From positions 62,001 through 126,000 of the forward strand of contig CABXGL010000001.1 in NCBI GenBank assembly GCA_902511755.1: a stretch of DNA of 64,000 nt, read 5' to 3'. Shown here piece by piece: positions 18,144 to 27,776 of the stretch. Within the stretch, counting starts at the first letter, position 1; every line of letters begins with the position of its first letter. The notes under the pieces are model-generated. The model was not told where the DNA came from, did no database searches, and was given only the letters and a program-made list of their open reading frames with translations. This DNA is from an uncultured Bacteroidota bacterium (lineage in GTDB: Bacteria > Bacteroidota > Bacteroidia > Flavobacteriales > Flavobacteriaceae). The position numbers and the translations under genes are program-made.

Positions 18144-19118
18144 ATGAATTATAATAAAAATTGTAAAGTTGAATTACATGTTCATTTAGATTGTTCATTA
18201 AGTTATGAAGTAGTAAAAAAAATTAATCCAAAAATCACTAAATCAAGATATTTAAATGAATTTGTTGGCTCAAGTTGTAGTTGTTTAAATGACTATATAA
18301 AATGTGCGGATCATGCAGTTGAAATAATGCAATCTGAAGAAGAATTGAAGTTAGTTACTATTGACCTTTTTAATCAATTAAAAAAAGATAATGTAGTTTA
18401 TGTTGAAATAAGGTTTGCTCCATTACTTCATATTAAAAAAGGATTAAGTCCTAATCAAGTTGTTAAAATTATTAGTGAAATAACCAATAAAGAATCTAAA
18501 AGAACAGGTATAGAAGCTGGATTGATTTTATGCACATTAAGGCATTTTAGTAAGGAAATGAGCGATAAAACAGTTCGTTTAGTAAATGATTTTAAGGGAA
18601 ATAATGTTATAGCATTTGATATAGCAGCAGATGAAGCGGGTCATCCTCTAAATAATCATATTGAGGCATTTAAATTTGCAAAAAATAAGAATATTCCATG
18701 TACTGCTCATGCTGGAGAAGCTTTAGGGGCAGAAAGTGTTATAGAGACTCTTGATAAGTTAAGCCCACAAAGAATTGGACATGGAGTTAGAAGTATTGAA
18801 GACCCTAAATTATTAGAGAGAATAAAAGAAAATAATGTTCATTTAGAGCTTTGTTTAACAAGTAATATTGTAACTAAGGTTTATAATAATTATAAGGAAC
18901 ATCCAATAGATAAGCTTTACAATAATGATATTTCAATTAGCATTAATTCTGATGGAAGGGCAATATCTAATACTGACTTAAATAAAGAGTATTCTTTATT
19001 GTCAAAATATTATAGTTGGGATAATAAGCATTTTTTAAATTGTAATTTAAATGCAATAAATGCTTCATTTGCTTCACAAAAGGTAAAAAATAAAATAATT
19101 TCAATTTTAATTAAATAA
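18144..19118 (+). CDS. add: adenosine deaminase family protein
   Basis: The protein is a zinc amidohydrolase, most likely converting adenosine to inosine in purine salvage. Its 324 residues show the metal-binding 'ELHVHLD' near the N terminus, 'CTAHAGEA' with the catalytic Glu, 'RIGHGVRS', and a late Asp in 'SINSDGRAIS'. In well-studied deaminases the last motif reads TDDP; here the Asp after the zinc ligand is Gly, which may shift substrate preference or mark a bacterial subclade. Three bases separate the stop from the next start. Confidence 0.85.
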   Translation: MNYNKNCKVELHVHLDCSLSYEVVKKINPKITKSRYLNEFVGSSCSCLNDYIKCADHAVEIMQSEEELKLVTIDLFNQLKKDNVVYVEIRFAPLLHIKKGLSPNQVVKIISEITNKESKRTGIEAGLILCTLRHFSKEMSDKTVRLVNDFKGNNVIAFDIAADEAGHPLNNHIEAFKFAKNKNIPCTAHAGEALGAESVIETLDKLSPQRIGHGVRSIEDPKLLERIKENNVHLELCLTSNIVTKVYNNYKEHPIDKLYNNDISISINSDGRAISNTDLNKEYSLLSKYYSWDNKHFLNCNLNAINASFASQKVKNKIISILIK

Positions 19119-19121
19119 TAA

Positions 19122-19772
19122 ATGAAAGTTTTATTTCCTGGAACGAGGACTTCCTCTATTTCAATATTTATAATTTGGCTGTTTCATATTTGTGGAGTTT
19201 TTGGAATTGCTTATGGAAATAAAGAATTATTTATTGCTTTTACTCCAATAAACTTATTTATATCTTTTGCACTCCTTTTTGTTAATCAAATAGAGATAGA
19301 AAAGAAAACCCTAATTACAGTTTGTGGCATTTTCTTTATTGGAATGACTGCAGAAATTATTGGTGTTAATTATGGAGTTATTTTTGGAGAATATATCTAT
19401 TTGGAAAATCTTGGGGTTAAAATTTTAGGGGTTCCAATTTTGATAGGAATGCAATGGATTATACTTACATTTATTACAGGATCATTTTCTTCATATTTTT
19501 TTATAAAAAGTAAAAATAAATCAATTCTATTGGGGATTTTCCTAATGATAATATTAGATCTTTTGATTGAACCTGTTGCTCCTGAATTAGGATTTTGGGT
19601 ATTTTCAACAATTGATGCTCCTATACAAAATTATATTGGTTGGTTAATCATTGCTCTTCCTGCACAAGTAATTTTTCATTATGGAATAGATAAAAAAGAA
19701 ACTACTTTTTCTTTCCATTTATTGATTGTTCAGTTTTTGTTTTTCGGATTAATAAACATTTTAGCCCTGTAG
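19122..19772 (+). CDS. carotenoid biosynthesis membrane protein (DUF422 / CruF-like)
   Basis: The 216-residue protein has about seven hydrophobic segments. Its pattern 'ILGVPILIGMQWI' followed by 'ILDLLIEPVAPELGFW' and a membrane His/Asp arrangement matches the DUF422 carotenoid 1,2-hydratase-like family. The reaction is inferred from the family only, and no other carotenoid genes are nearby. The last ten bases, including the TAG stop, lie inside the 5' acceptor strand and position 8-9 of tRNA-Arg. Confidence 0.75.
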   Translation: MKVLFPGTRTSSISIFIIWLFHICGVFGIAYGNKELFIAFTPINLFISFALLFVNQIEIEKKTLITVCGIFFIGMTAEIIGVNYGVIFGEYIYLENLGVKILGVPILIGMQWIILTFITGSFSSYFFIKSKNKSILLGIFLMIILDLLIEPVAPELGFWVFSTIDAPIQNYIGWLIIALPAQVIFHYGIDKKETTFSFHLLIVQFLFFGLINILAL

Positions 19773-19834
19773 TTCAACGGATAGAATAAGAGTTTCCTAA
19801 ACTTTAGATCTAGGTTCGATTCCTAGCAGGGCTA
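19763..19834 (+). tRNA. tRNA-Arg (anticodon CCT)
   Basis: The acceptor stem pairs 19763-19769 (AGCCCTG) with 19827-19833 (CAGGGCT), with discriminator A at 19834. The anticodon loop TTCCTAA gives CCT, reading AGG codons. The anticodon stem AGAGT/ACTTT includes one G-T pair, and the T arm is CTAGG-TTCGATT-CCTAG. CCA is not encoded. The 5' ten bases are shared with the end of the upstream reading frame. Confidence 0.96.
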
Positions 19835-19848
19835 CTATATAATTTAAA

Positions 19849-20322
19849 TTATGATTTAATCACAGTTAATTTTCCTGCTGAATAAGAAGATGTATAACAG
19901 TTTAATTTCCCTCCAGCATCACCATTTGTTGTACAGTCTGTAGGGTATGAATTATTATGTTCACCACATTTAAATTTATCTTGCGAGGAATTGTATGACC
20001 ATTTTGTTCTAACTCCTTGATGCGGACAACTATTGGTAAAAGCTCTGTAAGTGGAAGCATCTATTTTTAAAATCAGCATTTTTTGAGCAGTAAAATTCAT
20101 CCAACCATTACTATTAAGTGTAGCAAATGTTGAATGACTTAAAGTAATAACAACTGTATTCCCGTTTACAGTATAACCCTGATTATTTGAATTACCTCCA
20201 CCGCCATTATCCGCTTCATCATCACCTCCAGAAGAACAACTTTCTAAAAGAGTTACGCCCATAAAAGCCATAGCAACTGACGGGCATACATTCATAAGAA
20301 ATTCTCTTCTTTTATTCTTCAT
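19849..20322 (-). CDS. Rieske [2Fe-2S] domain lipoprotein with twin-arginine signal
   Basis: This 157-residue protein starts with 'NKRREFLM', a twin-arginine-like motif, then a hydrophobic segment and a lipobox-like LESC near residue 29. A Gly/Asn/Asp-rich linker follows, and then a Rieske domain with 'CPHQG' and 'CGEHNN' (CxH and CxxH cluster ligands). The cluster and lipid anchor suggest a periplasm-facing electron carrier. It is not part of a cytochrome bc1 operon; the neighbours are a tRNA and a divergent symporter, so the partner is unknown. Confidence 0.85.
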   Translation of the reverse strand: MKNKRREFLMNVCPSVAMAFMGVTLLESCSSGGDDEADNGGGGNSNNQGYTVNGNTVVITLSHSTFATLNSNGWMNFTAQKMLILKIDASTYRAFTNSCPHQGVRTKWSYNSSQDKFKCGEHNNSYPTDCTTNGDAGGKLNCYTSSYSAGKLTVIKS

Positions 20323-20409
20323 GGTAATAAAACTAAGATAATAAACTTTTAGAATAATTCTAAATGTTTAGTTTTACATTTCTTAATACTTTTAACTAAT
20401 AAAATAATT

Positions 20410-22077
20410 ATGAACCTTTCCACTTTAGATATTGTAGTTTTTGTTCTTTACTGTTTAATTATACTTTTTATGGGACTATATGTTTCTAGAGAAAAAGAAG
20501 GAAAAGCTAAAAGTGCAGAAGATTATTTTCTAGCTGGGAAGTCTTTGCCATGGTGGGCTATTGGAGCTTCGTTAATTGCAGCAAATATTTCAGCTGAACA
20601 ATTCGTTGCAATGAATGGATCTGGGTTTGCAGCGGGACTTGCTATAGCATCTTATGAATGGATGGCAGCAATAACACTTCTTGTAGTTGGAAAATATTTT
20701 TTGCCAATATTTATTGAAAAAGGACTTTATACAATCCCAGAATTTATAGAAAAAAGATTCAGCACTAATTTAAAAACAATTCTAGCGGTTTTTTGGATCG
20801 CACTTTTTGTTTTTGTAAATCTAACCACTGTATTGTTTTTAGGAGCAAAAGCTTTAGATATTGTTATTGGAACCGGAGATGGAAGTTTGCTTTTTGGAAG
20901 TATTATTGGTCTTGGATTATTTGCAGCAGCATATTCTTTATGGGGTGGCCTTGCAGCAGTTGCATGGACTGATGTTATTCAAGTTATACTTTTAATATTT
21001 GGAGGTTTAATGATGACGTATTTTGCATTATCTAACGTCACAGAATCAGGAAGTTTTATTGATGGGATAGTTCATGTTTATAATATAGTTCCAGAAAGAT
21101 TTACTATGATAGTCTCTAAAGGAGAAATTATAAATACTAATGGACAAGATACCTGGGAAAATCTTCCAGGTATAGCAGTATTAGTTGGAGGCATGTGGGT
21201 TGCTAATCTTTATTATTGGGGATTCAACCAATACATTATTCAAAGAACTCTCGCAGCGAAAAATTTAAGAGAAGGACAAAAAGGAATTGCTTTTGCTGCT
21301 TTTCTTAAGCTATTGATGCCGGTAATTGTTGTGGTTCCTGGAATAGTTGCTTATGTAATGAATATGGATTCAGGAGTTTTTAATCCTGAAACAATTGATC
21401 AGAGTTTTATTGGAGCAAATGGGATTATAGCTAATGATAATGCAGCTCCATGGTTAATTAAAAACTTTATCCCTGCTGGATTTTTAGGACTTATTTTAGC
21501 TGCTCTTGCTGCAGCAATAGTTTCTTCATTAGCCTCCATGTTGAATTCAACTTCAACAATTTTTACAATGGATATTTATAAGTCATTTATAAATAAAGAA
21601 GCATCTGATAAATCAACTGTTAGAGTTGGAAGAATTACTGCTTTAGTTGCTTTAATAATAGCTATGCTCATTGCTCCTCAGCTTGGAAGCCTTGGTGAAG
21701 TATTTCAATTTATACAAGAATATACGGGGGTTGTTAGTCCAGGAATTTTAGCTGTATTTTTAATGGGGCTATTTTATAAAAAAGCAACAAACAATGCTGC
21801 TATTTTGGGCGTAATTTCTTCTATTCCTGTTGCTATGTATTTTAAAATTGCACCATCTAATTGGATTTTAGCTGGGACACCTTTTATGAATCAAATGGGA
21901 ATTACTTGCCTCTCTACTATATTTATAATTTACTTAATAAGTTACTTGGAAGGAAATAAAGATAATCCTAAAGGAATAGTTTTATCTAAAAAATTATTTG
22001 AAACATCTTCAGAGTTTAATATTTTAGCAATGGTTATTTGTATAATAACAGCATTCTTATATGCTTTCTTGTGGTAA
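20410..22077 (+). CDS. sodium:solute symporter (SSS family)
   Basis: This 555-residue integral-membrane protein has about 13-14 hydrophobic helices. SSS-family signatures include 'AEDYFLAGKSLPWWAIGASL' near residues 36-55 and 'ISAEQFVAMNGSGF'. Members such as vSGLT use the sodium gradient to import sugars, inositol or other small solutes. The N-terminal motif most resembles the sugar branch, but the substrate is not proven. It is divergent from the Rieske gene across an 87-base gap and is followed by a small lipoprotein gene. Confidence 0.88.
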   Translation: MNLSTLDIVVFVLYCLIILFMGLYVSREKEGKAKSAEDYFLAGKSLPWWAIGASLIAANISAEQFVAMNGSGFAAGLAIASYEWMAAITLLVVGKYFLPIFIEKGLYTIPEFIEKRFSTNLKTILAVFWIALFVFVNLTTVLFLGAKALDIVIGTGDGSLLFGSIIGLGLFAAAYSLWGGLAAVAWTDVIQVILLIFGGLMMTYFALSNVTESGSFIDGIVHVYNIVPERFTMIVSKGEIINTNGQDTWENLPGIAVLVGGMWVANLYYWGFNQYIIQRTLAAKNLREGQKGIAFAAFLKLLMPVIVVVPGIVAYVMNMDSGVFNPETIDQSFIGANGIIANDNAAPWLIKNFIPAGFLGLILAALAAAIVSSLASMLNSTSTIFTMDIYKSFINKEASDKSTVRVGRITALVALIIAMLIAPQLGSLGEVFQFIQEYTGVVSPGILAVFLMGLFYKKATNNAAILGVISSIPVAMYFKIAPSNWILAGTPFMNQMGITCLSTIFIIYLISYLEGNKDNPKGIVLSKKLFETSSEFNILAMVICIITAFLYAFLW

Positions 22078-22113
22078 TTATTTTTGTAATTTAGAAATAT
22101 TATTTTTTTAATT

Positions 22114-22638
22114 ATGAATAAGGCTTTTATTTATTTACTATTCTTTTTCTTGCTTATTTCTTGTTCAAAAAATTCTAAAAAAAATAACTTAATTAGTAAA
22201 TCAATTGATTATGAAAAATTAAACTCCTTTGTTCAAGACTCTTTGCCTTCACTTTTGATTTTAAATGAAAATTTTGATGAAATATTTAATTCTTGGCAAG
22301 AAATAAAAACTATTGAAAGTACATCTAAAATTATATCTCCAGATTCAAGAACATTGTCATTTTTCTTAGAGTCATTAAAATTAGAAGTAGCTAAAATAAA
22401 TGACAAACAAATACCAGGAAAATTAAATGTTCCTCAGGTAATTGGAAGATTTAGAGTTTATAAAACGGAGGTTTTAAAAATTAATTCAAATAAAATAGAT
22501 TTAGAAAATATTCAGTTGTTTAAGAAAAACCTTAAAAAAATAGCGATTTCTTATAATGCTTTAATAAGTATGATGAATAAAATTGCTAAAGAAAGTTTAG
22601 AACCTACTAATAGCTTAGAAGCAGTTGAGGTAAAGTAA
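22114..22638 (+). CDS. small lipoprotein of unknown function
   Basis: I do not recognise a family. The 174-residue product starts with a lipoprotein signal (LLISC, Cys near residue 17). A Lys/Asn-rich mature N terminus follows, and then a predicted mostly helical body rich in Leu, Ile, Lys and Glu. No cysteine pair or catalytic motif is evident. It lies 36 bases after the symporter in the same direction, so a role with transport is possible but only by position. It converges on metG with a 24-base gap. Confidence 0.6.
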   Translation: MNKAFIYLLFFFLLISCSKNSKKNNLISKSIDYEKLNSFVQDSLPSLLILNENFDEIFNSWQEIKTIESTSKIISPDSRTLSFFLESLKLEVAKINDKQIPGKLNVPQVIGRFRVYKTEVLKINSNKIDLENIQLFKKNLKKIAISYNALISMMNKIAKESLEPTNSLEAVEVK

Positions 22639-22662
22639 AGCAAAGCAATAGTTTAATCCTAC

Positions 22663-24342
22663 TTATTTTTTAGATTTTTGAAGTTTTTCTAATTGAAAAT
22701 CTATTTCTTCATTTTCAATTTTTCTAAAAATTAAATTACTTTTTTTAATTTTTGTAGAGATTATAGGATTATCCTTATTGATAGAATTCCAATTGGTGTT
22801 GCTAATATTGAATTGCTCTTTTAATTTTTTAGATGTATTAGGCAAAAATGGCTCACAAACTAAAGCAAGAATTCCACATATTTGAATGGAAATATTCATT
22901 ATTGTTTTTACCTTTTCAACATTAGGGGTTTTAATTATCTTCCACGGTTCCTTATCAGCTAAATATTTGTTTCCTATTCTTGCTAAATCAATCATTTTAT
23001 TTACAGCCTTTCTAAATTCAAATTTTTCTAATGATTTTCCTATTTTTTCAGGATAAGAATAAACTTCATTAAGCAGATTTTCTTCTTCTTTATTAAAAGC
23101 ACTTATTTGAGGAGTTAAACCATCATAATATTTTTCAGTTAATACAGCTACTCTATTAATAAAATTTCCAAAAATTGCAACTAATTCATTGTTATTTTTA
23201 GCTTGAAAATCTTTCCAGGTGAAGTCATTGTCTTTAGTTTCAGGAGCATTGGCTGTTAATACATACCTTAAAGTATCCTGCATTTCTGGGAAATCTTTCA
23301 TATAATCATCAAGCCATATTGCCCAATTTTTAGATGTAGAAATTTTTTCTCCTTCTAGATTTAGAAATTCATTTGCAGGAACATTTGAAGGCAATATATA
23401 TTTTTCAGAAGCTTTTAAAATTGAAGGAAAAATAATGCAGTGAAAAACTATATTATCTTTTCCAATAAAATGGACTAGTTCTGTATTGGGATCCTGCCAA
23501 TATGGTTTCCAGTCTACTTTTTCTTTTTCTGCCCATTCAATAGTTGAAGAGATATACCCAATTGGAGCATCAAACCAAACATATAAAACTTTTCCAATAG
23601 CATCCTTTAATGGTACTGGAATCCCCCAATCTATATCTCTTGTAATAGCTCTAGGTTTTAATCCTTCGTTTATCCATGATTTTACTTGTCCAAAAACATT
23701 TGTTTTCCAATCAGATTTTTTTTCTTTAAGAAACCATTTTTTTAAAAAATCTTCAAAGTTATTTAAAGGAAGAAACCAATGCTTAGTCTTTTTAAGAGAG
23801 GGTTTATTGCCGCTTAGTTTAGACTTAGGGTTTATAAGATCAATGGGATTTAATGTAGACCCACATTTTTCACATTGGTCACCATAAGCTTCTTTAAAAT
23901 GGCATTTTGGGCATTCCCCCTCTACATATCTATCAGCTAGAAATTGATTTTCTTTACTGTCATACAATTGCTCAGTTTCTTTTTCAATAAAGGTGTTTTT
24001 ATCATATAATTCTTTAAAAAACAATGATGCGGTTTGATGATGAATTTTTGAAGAAGTCCTAGAGTAGTTATCAAATGATATTCCAAAATCTGAAAAAGAG
24101 TTTTTAATCATTAAATGATATTTATCAATTATTTTTTGAGGACTAACGCCTTCTTTTTTAGCTCTTATAGCAATTGCTGCTCCGTGTTCATCACTACCGC
24201 AAATGAATACAATGTCTTTTTCCATAGATCTTAAATATCTAGAATAAATATCAGCGGGAATATATGCTCCTGCAAGATGGCCAATATGTATTGGTCCATT
24301 TGCATAAGGGAGTGCAGCGGTAATTGTATATCTTTTTTTCAA
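22663..24342 (-). CDS. metG: methionyl-tRNA synthetase, short form without C-terminal tRNA-binding domain
   Basis: This class I synthetase charges tRNA-Met. The 559 residues include the HIGH-type motif 'GPIHIGHLAGAY', a zinc knuckle 'CPKCHFKEAYGDQCEKCG', the 'WFDAPIGYISS' loop, the KMSKS-type 'KISTSK' and an anticodon-binding helical domain. It ends at about residue 559, whereas many Bacteroidota enzymes continue for over 100 residues into an EMAP/Trbp111-like tRNA-binding dimerisation domain, which is missing here. No frameshifted remnant of it is visible downstream. Confidence 0.95.
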   Translation of the reverse strand: MKKRYTITAALPYANGPIHIGHLAGAYIPADIYSRYLRSMEKDIVFICGSDEHGAAIAIRAKKEGVSPQKIIDKYHLMIKNSFSDFGISFDNYSRTSSKIHHQTASLFFKELYDKNTFIEKETEQLYDSKENQFLADRYVEGECPKCHFKEAYGDQCEKCGSTLNPIDLINPKSKLSGNKPSLKKTKHWFLPLNNFEDFLKKWFLKEKKSDWKTNVFGQVKSWINEGLKPRAITRDIDWGIPVPLKDAIGKVLYVWFDAPIGYISSTIEWAEKEKVDWKPYWQDPNTELVHFIGKDNIVFHCIIFPSILKASEKYILPSNVPANEFLNLEGEKISTSKNWAIWLDDYMKDFPEMQDTLRYVLTANAPETKDNDFTWKDFQAKNNNELVAIFGNFINRVAVLTEKYYDGLTPQISAFNKEEENLLNEVYSYPEKIGKSLEKFEFRKAVNKMIDLARIGNKYLADKEPWKIIKTPNVEKVKTIMNISIQICGILALVCEPFLPNTSKKLKEQFNISNTNWNSINKDNPIISTKIKKSNLIFRKIENEEIDFQLEKLQKSKK

Positions 24343-24413
24343 ATTTTATAATATAAAGTAAAAATAATCAATTAATATTTTGTTTTGTTATTTATGATAA
24401 TTGTTATAGAAGC

Positions 24414-27400
24414 TTAGAAGCCCTTTAAATTCTTTATTGCTTGATCTACTGAATTAACTCCTTTAAAAACAACTATCAAAATTTCTCCATCCTTATTTTT
24501 CTTTTCCTTAACCTCACAGATTTTTTTATTTTGAAGTATAGTTTTGAGGGTTTTTTGAAAATTTCCTGAAGAATAATAATTGTGTTCTTTATCAGAAATA
24601 AACTGGCATATCAATTTGTTATTTTTTAAAATAATTTTCTCAAATCCAACAGAAACTGCTACCCATTTCAATTCAACAGTTTTTAATAAATCAATAGATT
24701 CTTGTGGAATTTTTCCAAATCTGTCTTTTAAATTTTCTTTAAACTCTTTGAGTTCATTCACTGTTTTTATTTCGGATAATTTTTTATATGATATAAGTCT
24801 TTCTTTAATATTAGTAATATATGAATCTGGGAAAAGAATTTCTAAATCTGTATCAATCTGAAAATTATTTATAATGTTTTTAGCATCTATATCTTTATCA
24901 AATAAATCTTTAAATTTTTTAGATTTTAAATCATCTACAGCTTCCTTTAATATTTTTTGATAAGTTTCAAAGCCTATATCATTTATAAATCCACTCTGTT
25001 CTGCACCTAAAAGATCACCTGCTCCTCTAATTTCTAGATCTTTCATAGCTATATAAAATCCTGATCCTAATTCTGTATGTCGTTCAATTGCTTCAATTCT
25101 TTTCCTTGCTTCTTTTGTTATTGAAGAAAATGGTGCACAAATAAAATAACAAAAGGCCTTTTTATTACTTCTACCAACTCTTCCTCTCATCTGATGAAGA
25201 TCACTCAATCCAAAATTTTGAGAATTATTAATAAAAATAGTATTTGCATTAGGGACATCTAATCCGCTTTCAACTATTGTAGTAGATATTAATACATCAA
25301 ATTTTCCATTTATAAAATCTAACATAGTTTTTTCAAGTTTTTTCCCTTCAACTTTTCCATGAACAATTGCTATTTCTGCATTTGGAACTAGTCTCGCAAT
25401 CAATGCACTAACTTCTTGAATATTTTCAATTCGATTATGGATAAAAAATACTTGACCCCCTCTTTGTATTTCAAAATTTATAGCCTCCTTAATAATTTCT
25501 TCCTTAAATAATATAACATTACTTTCAATTGGAAATCTATTTTGAGGAGGAGTATTAATAATTGATAAATCTCTAGCTGACATTAAACTATACTGTAAAG
25601 TTCTTGGGATAGGTGTAGCCGTAAGAGTTAATACATCTATATTTTCTTTTAGGGATCTTATTTTTTCTTTAACATTTACTCCAAACTTTTGTTCTTCATC
25701 TACAATCAATAAACCTAAATCTTTAAAATCAATGCTTTTATTAACCAATTGATGTGTCCCGATTATTAAATCAATTTTTCCATTTTTTATTTCACTTTTA
25801 ATTATATTTTTTTCTTTATTAGTTCTAAACCTGTTTAAATAGTCAATGGTAACAGGAAAATCATTTAGCCTATTAGAAAATGTTTTAAAATGTTGAAAAG
25901 CAAGTACTGTTGTAGGGACTAACACAGCAACTTGTTTCCCATTATCAATAGCCTTAAACGCAGCGCGAATAGCAATTTCAGTTTTCCCAAAACCAACATC
26001 TCCACAAATTAGTCTATCCATGGATTGAAGACTTTCCATATCATTTTTTATATCTAATGTAGATTTGTTCTGGTCTGGAGTATCTTCATAAATAAAAGAA
26101 GCTTCTAATTGATGTTGAATTGAAGAATCAGGACCGTATTGAAAACCTTTTTTTAGTTTTCTTTTTGCATATGCTTCAATTAAATTAAAGGCTAACTCTT
26201 TAACTCTTTTTTTAGCTTTGAGTTTAATTTTTTTCCAAGCATTAGAGCCAATTTTAAATATTTTTGGTTTGGTTCCATCTTTACCATTGTATTTGCAAAT
26301 TTTATGAATTAGATGAATGCTTACATATAGAGTATCTCTGTCTCCATATGATAATTTAACTGCCTCTTGTTTTTTCCCGTTTACTACTATTTTTTGAAGA
26401 CCTCCAAATATTCCAATTCCATGATCAATATGAGTGACATAATCTCCTTTTTCAAGTTGATTTAATTCATTCAACTTTACTCTCTTTTTAATAGAAAAAC
26501 CTGTTCGAATATTAAACTTGTGATACCTTTCAAAAATTTCATGGTCTGAAAAACAAACTTCTTTATCCTGATGATTTATAAAACCTTTATAAATAGATTT
26601 TTCAATTAAAATTGGAGAAAGATCATTTTCTATTTTTTCAAAAATTTCATTAAATCTATTTATTTGGTTTTTAGAACTACAGAAAATTTTAATGCTATAA
26701 TTATTTTCATGAAATTGGATTAATTCTTTAATTAATAAATCAAATTTTTTATTGAATGCAGGCTGAGGAATTGTTTGGAATAAAGTTGGAGTATTAATTT
26801 CTTTTTTGAATTCAATTGTTGAAAATTTGTTTAAATCTAGATTAAAGTTTTTACCATTATAAAAAAGATTATTTACATTCTCTTTTTCAATTTCATTGGA
26901 ATTAGCCTTCTCTTTTAATAATTTATAATAATTTATAAGCTCATCTTGAACATATAATGAATTTTCAATTAGAATTAAAGTTTCTGGATTTAAAAAATCC
27001 ATTAGACTCTCTCTGGAATGTATAGAATTTTTGTTTTCTAAATCAGCCAATATATCCACTGATTTAAAAGTATTGTTTGACATTTGTGATTCAAGCTCAA
27101 AAGTTCTAATGCTTTCAATTTCATCTCCAAAAAATTCAATTCTAAAAGGAAGTTGATTTGAATAGGAAAAAACATCTACTATACCACCTCTAATTGAAAA
27201 ATCTCCAGGTTGTGATACAAAATCTTCCTTGTTAAAATCATATTCAAATAATCTCTCATTCAATACTTCAAGTTTAATTTTTTGTCCTATTGAAATTTTG
27301 AATTTTCTCTTCCTTATTTCTTTTTTAATAAGAACTTTTTCAGAAAGAGCTTTAGGGTAAGTGACAATAATTTTAGGATTAGATTTTAAGCTTAAAATTT

Positions 27401-27749
27401 TTAAAATCTCTGTTCTTAAATATATATTTTGACTATCTGTATTTACGAAGCTGTTTTTTTTATAGCTGCTAGGGAAAAAATAACAATTATTTTTATCCAT
27501 AAAATTTTCTAAATCATTAAAATGATATGCAGCTGTTTCTTTGTCGTTTAAAATCCATAAAAAGATTTTTTTATTATCTCTAAAAAGCTCTTTTACAAAA
27601 AAAGATTTAGAAGATCCATATAGCCCATTTACGTAAGATTTTTTTTTATTTTGGACAAAGAAATCCCTAAGTTTCTGAACTTTCAGAGACTTAAAAAAAG
27701 GTAAAGAATGTGGATTATTACCCACTTTTATCATTCTCACAAATATCAT
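24414..27749 (-). CDS. mfd: transcription-repair coupling factor Mfd
   Basis: Mfd removes RNA polymerase stalled at DNA lesions and recruits UvrA. The 1111 residues show the UvrB-like N-terminal modules, the RNA-polymerase-interaction domain ('GDYVTHIDHGIGIFGGLQK'), the RecG-like translocase with Walker A 'CGDVGFGKTE', 'DEEQKFGV' and 'TATPIPRTLQ', and the C-terminal TRCF domain. Five residues after the first Met is a second ATG (27732-27734) that may be the true start, because GATATTTG, close to a -7 box, overlaps the upstream ATG. Confidence 0.95.
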   Translation of the reverse strand: MIFVRMIKVGNNPHSLPFFKSLKVQKLRDFFVQNKKKSYVNGLYGSSKSFFVKELFRDNKKIFLWILNDKETAAYHFNDLENFMDKNNCYFFPSSYKKNSFVNTDSQNIYLRTEILKILSLKSNPKIIVTYPKALSEKVLIKKEIRKRKFKISIGQKIKLEVLNERLFEYDFNKEDFVSQPGDFSIRGGIVDVFSYSNQLPFRIEFFGDEIESIRTFELESQMSNNTFKSVDILADLENKNSIHSRESLMDFLNPETLILIENSLYVQDELINYYKLLKEKANSNEIEKENVNNLFYNGKNFNLDLNKFSTIEFKKEINTPTLFQTIPQPAFNKKFDLLIKELIQFHENNYSIKIFCSSKNQINRFNEIFEKIENDLSPILIEKSIYKGFINHQDKEVCFSDHEIFERYHKFNIRTGFSIKKRVKLNELNQLEKGDYVTHIDHGIGIFGGLQKIVVNGKKQEAVKLSYGDRDTLYVSIHLIHKICKYNGKDGTKPKIFKIGSNAWKKIKLKAKKRVKELAFNLIEAYAKRKLKKGFQYGPDSSIQHQLEASFIYEDTPDQNKSTLDIKNDMESLQSMDRLICGDVGFGKTEIAIRAAFKAIDNGKQVAVLVPTTVLAFQHFKTFSNRLNDFPVTIDYLNRFRTNKEKNIIKSEIKNGKIDLIIGTHQLVNKSIDFKDLGLLIVDEEQKFGVNVKEKIRSLKENIDVLTLTATPIPRTLQYSLMSARDLSIINTPPQNRFPIESNVILFKEEIIKEAINFEIQRGGQVFFIHNRIENIQEVSALIARLVPNAEIAIVHGKVEGKKLEKTMLDFINGKFDVLISTTIVESGLDVPNANTIFINNSQNFGLSDLHQMRGRVGRSNKKAFCYFICAPFSSITKEARKRIEAIERHTELGSGFYIAMKDLEIRGAGDLLGAEQSGFINDIGFETYQKILKEAVDDLKSKKFKDLFDKDIDAKNIINNFQIDTDLEILFPDSYITNIKERLISYKKLSEIKTVNELKEFKENLKDRFGKIPQESIDLLKTVELKWVAVSVGFEKIILKNNKLICQFISDKEHNYYSSGNFQKTLKTILQNKKICEVKEKKNKDGEILIVVFKGVNSVDQAIKNLKGF

Positions 27750-27776
27750 TAAAATTGTTATACTTTTTATGAATTA

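Noticed and set aside
23486-23887. 133-codon open frame on the plus strand
   Set aside because: Antisense to the well-supported metG coding region, with no recognisable protein; a shadow of metG codon bias.
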